A DNA stretch of 10,904 bases from Desulfovibrio sp. UBA2564 (GTDB lineage: Bacteria; Desulfobacterota; Desulfovibrionia; Desulfovibrionales; Desulfovibrionaceae). The notes beneath the pieces were generated by a model. The model was given only the letters and a program-made list of their open reading frames with translations. It had not been told where the DNA came from and ran no database searches. The stretch covers positions 1 to 10,904 of the forward strand of contig DDLU01000047.1 in the NCBI GenBank assembly GCA_002340305.1. The letters are read 5' to 3'. A program made the position numbers and the translations under genes. Positions 6,901-10,904 of the stretch are shown here, in pieces. How positions within the stretch are numbered: position 1 is the first letter of the stretch; each line of letters opens with the position of its first letter.

Positions 6901-7362
6901 ATGGTGAAGATTAGAAAAGCCCAGATGGAAGATGCCAAGCATATCCATTCGATTATTAAAGACCGGACCAGAGACGCAATGGTTCTACCCCGGCCTTTGA
7001 ACTCTATTTACGGGCATTTGCGTGATTTTTTTGTGGCAGAGAATAAAGACGGTCAAATTATCGGTTGTTGTGCTCTTGCCATTAGTTGGGATTGTCTGGC
7101 AGAAGTGCGGTCTCTGGTTGTTGTACCTGAAGCGCGCGGTTCCAATTTGGGAGCGCAGATGGTGGAAGCCTGTCTTCAGGAAGCGTGCGAACTCGGTGTT
7201 TGTGACGTGTTTGTATTGACTAATATTGAGAAATTCTTTGCAAAGCTCGGTTTTGTGGAAACAGATAAGCATGTGCTGCCCCAGAAAATCTGGGCAGACT
7301 GTATCAACTGTCCACAGTTCCCTGATTGCGATGAAATCCCAATGATCATGAAACTGAAATAA
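6901..7362 (+). CDS. GNAT acetyltransferase, probable short-type N-acetylglutamate synthase
   Basis: This 153-residue single-domain GNAT protein has the acetyl-CoA-binding signature LAEVRSLVVVPEARGSNLGA at about 66-85, where the usual RGxGxG loop appears as RGSNLG, and the C-terminal motif-B segment FFAKLGFVETDKHVLPQKIW (112-131). The LAEVRSL strand, the LPQKIW segment and the cysteine-rich tail CINCPQFPDCDE (Cys134, Cys137, Cys143) are features I recall from short ArgA-type enzymes, which make N-acetylglutamate from glutamate and acetyl-CoA, the first arginine step. That assignment rests on motif memory; another amino-acid or protein acetyltransferase is possible. Three cysteines spaced CxxCx5C could bind metal but would lack a visible fourth Cys ligand. 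The start lies six bases after the tlpA stop; the only Shine-Dalgarno-like sequence, AAGGA at 6883-6887, is 13 bases away, so translation may be coupled to tlpA. No other arginine genes are nearby. Confidence 0.8.
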   Translation: MVKIRKAQMEDAKHIHSIIKDRTRDAMVLPRPLNSIYGHLRDFFVAENKDGQIIGCCALAISWDCLAEVRSLVVVPEARGSNLGAQMVEACLQEACELGVCDVFVLTNIEKFFAKLGFVETDKHVLPQKIWADCINCPQFPDCDEIPMIMKLK

Positions 7363-7377
7363 ATAAGGAAAACTGTC

Positions 7378-7902
7378 ATGGGCCATAGCCTCAAAGAAGT
7401 TTATTCCAAAGAAATAATTGCTGAAAGAATTAAAGTACTGGGTAAGGAAATCTCCAAAACCTACGGTGAAGAGCCGCTGGTATGTGTGTGCGTTCTTAAA
7501 GGTGCGTACCTCTTTTTTGCAGATATCACCCGCGCCCTTTCTTCCGATCCTGAGATCGATTTCGTGCGTCTTTCCAGCTACGGAGCAGGAACCAGCCGCA
7601 CCGGAAACATGAATTTTTCCAAGGACCTCGAAGTTTCCATTGCAGACAAACATGTTCTGATCATCGAAGATATCGTTGATACCGGACACTCCGTTGAGTT
7701 CCTCAAGCATGTTTTTGAAAAACGTAACCCCCTTAGCGTGAAAACCTGCGCTTTGATTGATAAAAGAGAGCGTCGCGAGATTGACCTGGAAGTTGAATTC
7801 CCCGGTTTTGTCCTCGACCATGGCTTTCTTGTGGGATACGGAATGGACTATGCTGAAAAATACAGGTATTTAAGTGCAGTGTATGAACTTGAGAATGCCT
7901 GA
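7378..7902 (+). CDS. hpt: Hypoxanthine phosphoribosyltransferase
   Basis: This 174-residue cytoplasmic purine-salvage enzyme converts hypoxanthine (and usually guanine) with PRPP to IMP (GMP). The type-I phosphoribosyltransferase signature VLIIEDIVDTG is at 93-103, with the adjacent acidic pairs that hold PRPP and metal. Other family marks are the VLKGAYLF loop at 39-46 (pyrophosphate binding), the flexible catalytic loop SSYGAGTSRTG at 66-76, the DKRERR stretch after it and the C-terminal FLVGYGMDYAEKYR (150-163), which contacts the purine. The length is normal for bacterial HPRT. AAGGA at 7365-7369, eight bases before the ATG, supports the start, and only 15 bases separate it from the acetyltransferase, so both are probably on one transcript. 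The next gene follows after 75 bases with no recognisable terminator between them. Confidence 0.95.
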   Translation: MGHSLKEVYSKEIIAERIKVLGKEISKTYGEEPLVCVCVLKGAYLFFADITRALSSDPEIDFVRLSSYGAGTSRTGNMNFSKDLEVSIADKHVLIIEDIVDTGHSVEFLKHVFEKRNPLSVKTCALIDKRERREIDLEVEFPGFVLDHGFLVGYGMDYAEKYRYLSAVYELENA

Positions 7903-7977
7903 TTTTTAGGCTCTCTGTTCTTAAAGTTGTAATAAATAGAGTCGGTTAAACCTATTCAATAGCAGGTATAGTGGTCC

Positions 7978-9414
7978 ATGATTATTACGTGTTCAAATTG
8001 CGAGACCAAATTCAATTTACCGGATAGTAAGATTCCGGCAGGCGGGGCAAAAGTTAAATGTTCCAAATGCGCGAATGTTTTTAAGGTAACACCCCCGGCT
8101 CCTGAGCCGGAGGATGAAGTTGAGTCCATGCTTGAAGAGGAGCAGCAGAAGCCTGCGCCGGAACCGAAACCGGAACCCAAGCCTGAACCGAAGCCCGAAC
8201 CTGAGCCTGAACCCGAGTCTGAGCCTGAGCCCGAACCCGAGCCTGATTTTGATGACGACCTCTTTAATGAGGCTGCTGATGAATTAGGTGACGAGCTGGG
8301 TGATGATCCGTTCGGCGATATCGGGACTGATGAGCCCGAGTCTGCATCAGCTGCTGACACTGATGATCTTGAAGATGACCTCTTCGGTTCTGACGATAAT
8401 TCTGCTGATGCTGAAATCGGTGCCGACCTTTTTGATGACGATGATGATCCCTTCGCAGAGTCTCCCGCAGAAGAACCGTCTGCTGAAGAGGAAGATTTTG
8501 ATATAGACGATGAACTCTTCGGCGGCGATGATGAAGCCGAAGAATCTGCCGAAGCTCCTGCAGAAGAAGAGGCCGGCGACGATCTTTTTGACGATGATGA
8601 CCTTTTCGGTGATGACGATGACGGTGCCGACCTTTCCGAAGATAATCTCTTTGATGACGATGAAGAGATTGCGGAAGATGACGGCGAGTATGAAGCGGAA
8701 GATTTCGAGGATGGTGAAGATTTCGGGGAAGAGGATTTTTCCGACGAGGGCTTTGATGAAGATGACGGTCTTGCCCTTGATGATGGCGAGATAGCCGGAT
8801 TCGACCTCGATGATGATCTCGATGCTCCTCCGTCCAGGAAAAAAGCTAATAAGAAAGGCAAGAAAGGGTTGATAATTACCCTGATTATCTTGATCCTTTT
8901 TGCCGGTGGTGCAGGAGCGGCTTGGTATCTCAAGCTTTGGGAAAGCCTGCCTTTCAGCATCCCCTTCGTTACTTCCGACGATGCCGGAACTGCCGACTCC
9001 AACGAGCCGCCTTCCAAGCGTTTCAGCAAGTTCTCCTTTAAGGATCTGCGCCAGTTCTATGTGAACAATGACAAGGCCGGACAGCTGTTTATCATTGAAG
9101 GTAAGGTTGTGAACAACTTCAGCAAGCCTAAAGAGCTGATTGAAGTTGAAGCGCAGCTCTTCGATGACAAGGGACAGGTTCTTGATTCCAAGCGTCTGCT
9201 CTGCGGAAATACCCTTTCCCTGTTCCAGCTGGAAGTGCAGTCCAAGGAAGAAATCGAGGTCGGGCTTGGTTCCAAAGTGGGCATACTCTCCAACAACACA
9301 CTGCTAAAACCGGGTATGGATACACCTTTCATGGTCGTATTCTTCAAGCCCTCACCCGCAGTTAAAGAGTATGTTATTAACGTAGTAGATGCCAAGAATC
9401 CGCCTAAGAAATAG
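7978..9414 (+). CDS. MJ0042 zinc-ribbon, acidic-linker, single-TM DUF3426-type protein
   Basis: This 478-residue protein has four parts. An N-terminal MJ0042-type zinc ribbon (1-37) has Cys5-x2-Cys8 and Cys28-x2-Cys31. A Pro-Glu/Pro-Lys repeat spans 61-89. A very acidic, probably disordered segment (91-283) contains seven acidic-Leu-Phe motifs (LF at 95, 135, 151, 180, 203, 209 and 224). A basic patch (SRKKANKKGKKG, 286-297) precedes one transmembrane helix (298-318). The C-terminal domain (about 345-478) resembles DUF3426, with FIIEGKVVNNFSKP followed by beta-rich sequence. The basic patch before the helix places the N-terminus in the cytoplasm and the C-terminus in the periplasm by the positive-inside rule. 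The architecture is common in deltaproteobacteria, but its role is unknown to me. The start codon leads directly into the zinc ribbon; only a weak AGG at 7964-7966 precedes it. A terminator follows. Confidence 0.85.
   Translation: MIITCSNCETKFNLPDSKIPAGGAKVKCSKCANVFKVTPPAPEPEDEVESMLEEEQQKPAPEPKPEPKPEPKPEPEPEPESEPEPEPEPDFDDDLFNEAADELGDELGDDPFGDIGTDEPESASAADTDDLEDDLFGSDDNSADAEIGADLFDDDDDPFAESPAEEPSAEEEDFDIDDELFGGDDEAEESAEAPAEEEAGDDLFDDDDLFGDDDDGADLSEDNLFDDDEEIAEDDGEYEAEDFEDGEDFGEEDFSDEGFDEDDGLALDDGEIAGFDLDDDLDAPPSRKKANKKGKKGLIITLIILILFAGGAGAAWYLKLWESLPFSIPFVTSDDAGTADSNEPPSKRFSKFSFKDLRQFYVNNDKAGQLFIIEGKVVNNFSKPKELIEVEAQLFDDKGQVLDSKRLLCGNTLSLFQLEVQSKEEIEVGLGSKVGILSNNTLLKPGMDTPFMVVFFKPSPAVKEYVINVVDAKNPPKK
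8158..8244 (+). repeat. In-frame Pro-Glu/Pro-Lys six-base repeat within the zinc-ribbon gene
   Basis: The stretch encodes alternating proline with Glu or Lys (residues 61-89). Early units mix PEPK, later ones are PE with one SE interruption. The unit is six bases, with synonymous changes between CCG/CCT/CCC and GAA/GAG, so it is an old repeat rather than a pure slippage tract. Such segments form stiff extended spacers, as in TonB. Here it separates the zinc ribbon from the acidic region. Confidence 0.85.
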
Positions 9415-9440
9415 TTTTGCCTCTTAGGAATGTAAGTAAT

Positions 9441-9481
9441 GGCGGGAGATTTGCTTTTAAGGCTAAATCTCCCGCCTTTTT
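9441..9481 (+). terminator. Strong intrinsic terminator after the zinc-ribbon gene
   Basis: GGCGGGAGATTT (9441-9452) pairs perfectly with AAATCTCCCGCC (9465-9476) as a 12-base-pair stem with a 12-base loop, followed at once by five T (9477-9481). It lies 26 bases after the stop at 9412-9414. The orientation ends transcripts from the hpt/zinc-ribbon side; the minus-strand copy has no U-tract. Confidence 0.93.
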
Positions 9482-9511
9482 ATATGCGAATAAAATTTAG
9501 GGCATTAACAC

Positions 9512-10831
9512 ATGAAAACTAAAGACGTTTTTGTTTGTACGAATTGCGGAGCACAGGCACTGAAATGGCAGGGCCAGTGTCCTCGCTGCGGTGAGTGGAA
9601 CACTTTGCAGGAGAAGGTTGTGGTCCGCCGTAAGGGTGGGGTGAGTCATGCTCCTGCAGATTCATTGGCTGTGGTGCTGGCAGATATCCCTGTTGAGCAT
9701 ACTGAGGCCCGTTCGACTGGATTCAAGCCGCTTGATACCGTGCTGGGTAAAGGTTTTGTTCCCGGAGGTGCGGTGCTCGTGGGCGGTGAACCGGGCATCG
9801 GTAAGTCTACTTTGCTGTTACAGCTCGCGGCTGAGCAGTGCCGTATGGGCAACAAGGCGGTTTATTTTTCAGGCGAAGAATCACTGGCCCAGATTAGGGG
9901 CAGGGCAGATCGTCTGGGCGTATTGCAGTCAGGCCTTCTGGCAGTGGCTTCAACCAATGCTGAAGAGGCCCTTTCCATTCTGGAAGCTCCTGAAAAGCCG
10001 GACCTGATGATTATTGACTCTGTGCAGACTTTGACCTCGCCGCGTGCGGATGGGATTCCGGGCAGCGTCAGTCAGGTACGTGCGGTGTCTTCTGAGCTTG
10101 TGGAAGCAGCCAAGAAGACCAGCACAACATTGGTCATTGTGGGCCATGTAACCAAGGACGGGCAGATTGCCGGGCCGAAGTTGCTGGAGCACATGGTGGA
10201 TACTGTTCTGTACTTAGAGGGAGACCGCAAGCACATGATGCGTATCATGCGCGTGCTTAAAAATAGATTCGGTCCCAGTGATGAACTGGTGGTCTTTTCC
10301 ATGCGCCAGTCGGGCATGGAGATTGTGGAAGACCCTTCAACTCTTTTTCTCGGCGATCGTGATGATTCCTGTTCCGGGGCAGCGGTTGTCATGGGCATGG
10401 ACGGGCATAAACCTTTTGCCGTAGAAGTGCAGGCCCTTGCCAGCCGTACTGTACTTTCTATCCCGCGCCGTACCTCCCTCGGTTTTGACACTAACAGATT
10501 GAACCTTATTTTGGCTGTGCTGGAAAAACGGTTAAATTTGAACTTGGGTCAGCTGGATATTTATGCCAAGATCGGCGGCGGCTTGGCCATGCGTGATCCC
10601 GGACTTGATCTGGGAGTTGTAGCTGCAATTCTGTCTTCGTTCTATGATCGGCCCCTGCAACCTGGAGCAGTTTTCTGGGGTGAGGTAGATTTGAACGGAC
10701 GTATCCGTCCTGCTTCGGGCGGGGAAACAAGACTCAAGCAGGCTCAAAGACTCGGCTATGGCCCGATCTATCAGTCCGAAACCTGCCGTACTTTAGATGA
10801 ATTGCAGGTTAAATTGTTCGGGCCTGAGTAA
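9512..10831 (+). CDS. radA: DNA repair/recombination ATPase RadA
   Basis: This 439-residue RadA (Sms) is a RecA-like, DnaB-type motor that drives branch migration and processes recombination intermediates. A C4 zinc finger at 9-26 has Cys9, Cys12, Cys23 and Cys26 (CTNC and CPRC). The RecA-like ATPase has Walker A GGEPGIGKST at 91-100 with Lys98, Walker B LMIIDS at 165-170, and the RadA-specific KNRFG at 250-254. The C-terminal Lon-protease-like domain (about 275-439) includes GEVDLNGRIRP (390-400); RadA proteins lack protease activity there. All key residues are present and the length is close to the family's usual 450-460. AGGG at 9499-9502, nine bases upstream, supports the ATG. The gene follows a strong terminator by only 30 bases and is the last gene in the window. 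Confidence 0.96.
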   Translation: MKTKDVFVCTNCGAQALKWQGQCPRCGEWNTLQEKVVVRRKGGVSHAPADSLAVVLADIPVEHTEARSTGFKPLDTVLGKGFVPGGAVLVGGEPGIGKSTLLLQLAAEQCRMGNKAVYFSGEESLAQIRGRADRLGVLQSGLLAVASTNAEEALSILEAPEKPDLMIIDSVQTLTSPRADGIPGSVSQVRAVSSELVEAAKKTSTTLVIVGHVTKDGQIAGPKLLEHMVDTVLYLEGDRKHMMRIMRVLKNRFGPSDELVVFSMRQSGMEIVEDPSTLFLGDRDDSCSGAAVVMGMDGHKPFAVEVQALASRTVLSIPRRTSLGFDTNRLNLILAVLEKRLNLNLGQLDIYAKIGGGLAMRDPGLDLGVVAAILSSFYDRPLQPGAVFWGEVDLNGRIRPASGGETRLKQAQRLGYGPIYQSETCRTLDELQVKLFGPE

Positions 10832-10904
10832 ATTTGAATGCGCTGCGCGCTATTAAGAATGAATTGATTTTGCCTTCGGCGACCCTCCGGGGGCCAAAGA
10901 AACT
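10832..10904 (+). other. Downstream intergenic tail with GC-rich hairpins, cut by window end
   Basis: After the radA stop come two short inverted repeats: GCGC-TGC-GCGC at 10840-10850, and a GC-rich block from 10872 with GCC-TTC-GGC (10872-10880) and CCC-TCC-GGG (10883-10891). It ends in GGGGCCAAAGAAACT at the edge. I recall similar blocks (CCGGGGGCCAAAGAAACTTTT and its inverse) recurring downstream of genes in Maridesulfovibrio-type genomes, where the AAAGAAACT arm pairs with an AGTTTCTTT arm to form a terminator. That second arm would lie beyond the window. No gene is visible here. Confidence 0.4.

Noticed and set aside
6985..7821. Minus-strand 278-codon open frame opposite the GNAT and hpt genes
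   Set aside because: It spans two convincing plus-strand genes with catalytic motifs and its product resembles no family.
8158..8244. Possible CRISPR-like or minisatellite array
   Set aside because: It is a six-base in-frame Pro-Glu/Lys coding repeat without spacers, inside a gene.
7956..9029. Minus-strand 357-codon open frame, extremely Ser-rich
   Set aside because: It is the antisense of the Asp/Glu-rich coding region: GAT/GAC/GAA/GAG runs read as Ser-type codons on the other strand. The plus-strand gene has a zinc ribbon, a membrane helix and a recognisable C-terminal domain; the antisense product has no domain.

Overview
The window looks like ordinary chromosome of a Gram-negative, anaerobic deltaproteobacterium, most likely a Desulfovibrionaceae member of the Maridesulfovibrio type. 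This rests on the moderate GC content, the mix of genes (an RpoH-like sigma factor divergent from a short cobalamin-dependent methionine synthase, a DUF3426 zinc-ribbon protein, RadA) and a GC-rich sequence at the right edge that resembles intergenic elements I recall from that group. The genus is inferred from recall, not from a search.

Left part, minus strand (1-3673): a compact operon read right to left. It encodes a sigma-32/RpoH-family factor, an HD-domain protein, a large TPR lipoprotein and the N-terminus of a second lipoprotein that runs off the left edge. Each gene overlaps the next (8, 4 and 4 bases), so translation is probably coupled. The operon joins a stress-type sigma factor to envelope lipoproteins.

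Middle (3674-3900): a 227-base AT-rich divergent intergenic region. It holds candidate promoters for both sides and a small hairpin in the metH leader.

Right part, plus strand (3901-10831): a MetH-type methionine synthase without the C-terminal AdoMet/reactivation domain, a lipoprotein thioredoxin (TlpA-like), a GNAT acetyltransferase resembling short-type N-acetylglutamate synthases, hypoxanthine phosphoribosyltransferase, a membrane protein with an MJ0042 zinc ribbon, a long acidic tail and DUF3426, a strong intrinsic terminator, and the DNA-repair ATPase RadA. tlpA, the GNAT gene and hpt are tightly spaced and probably co-transcribed. The terminator separates them from radA.

Most of the window is housekeeping. 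I see no phage, transposon, CRISPR array, tRNA or rRNA. The points most worth a second look are the reactivation-domain-less MetH, the zinc-ribbon protein with seven reiterated acidic-Leu-Phe motifs, the overlapping sigma factor/envelope operon, the radA start lying only 30 nt past a terminator, and the truncated GC-rich element at the right end.
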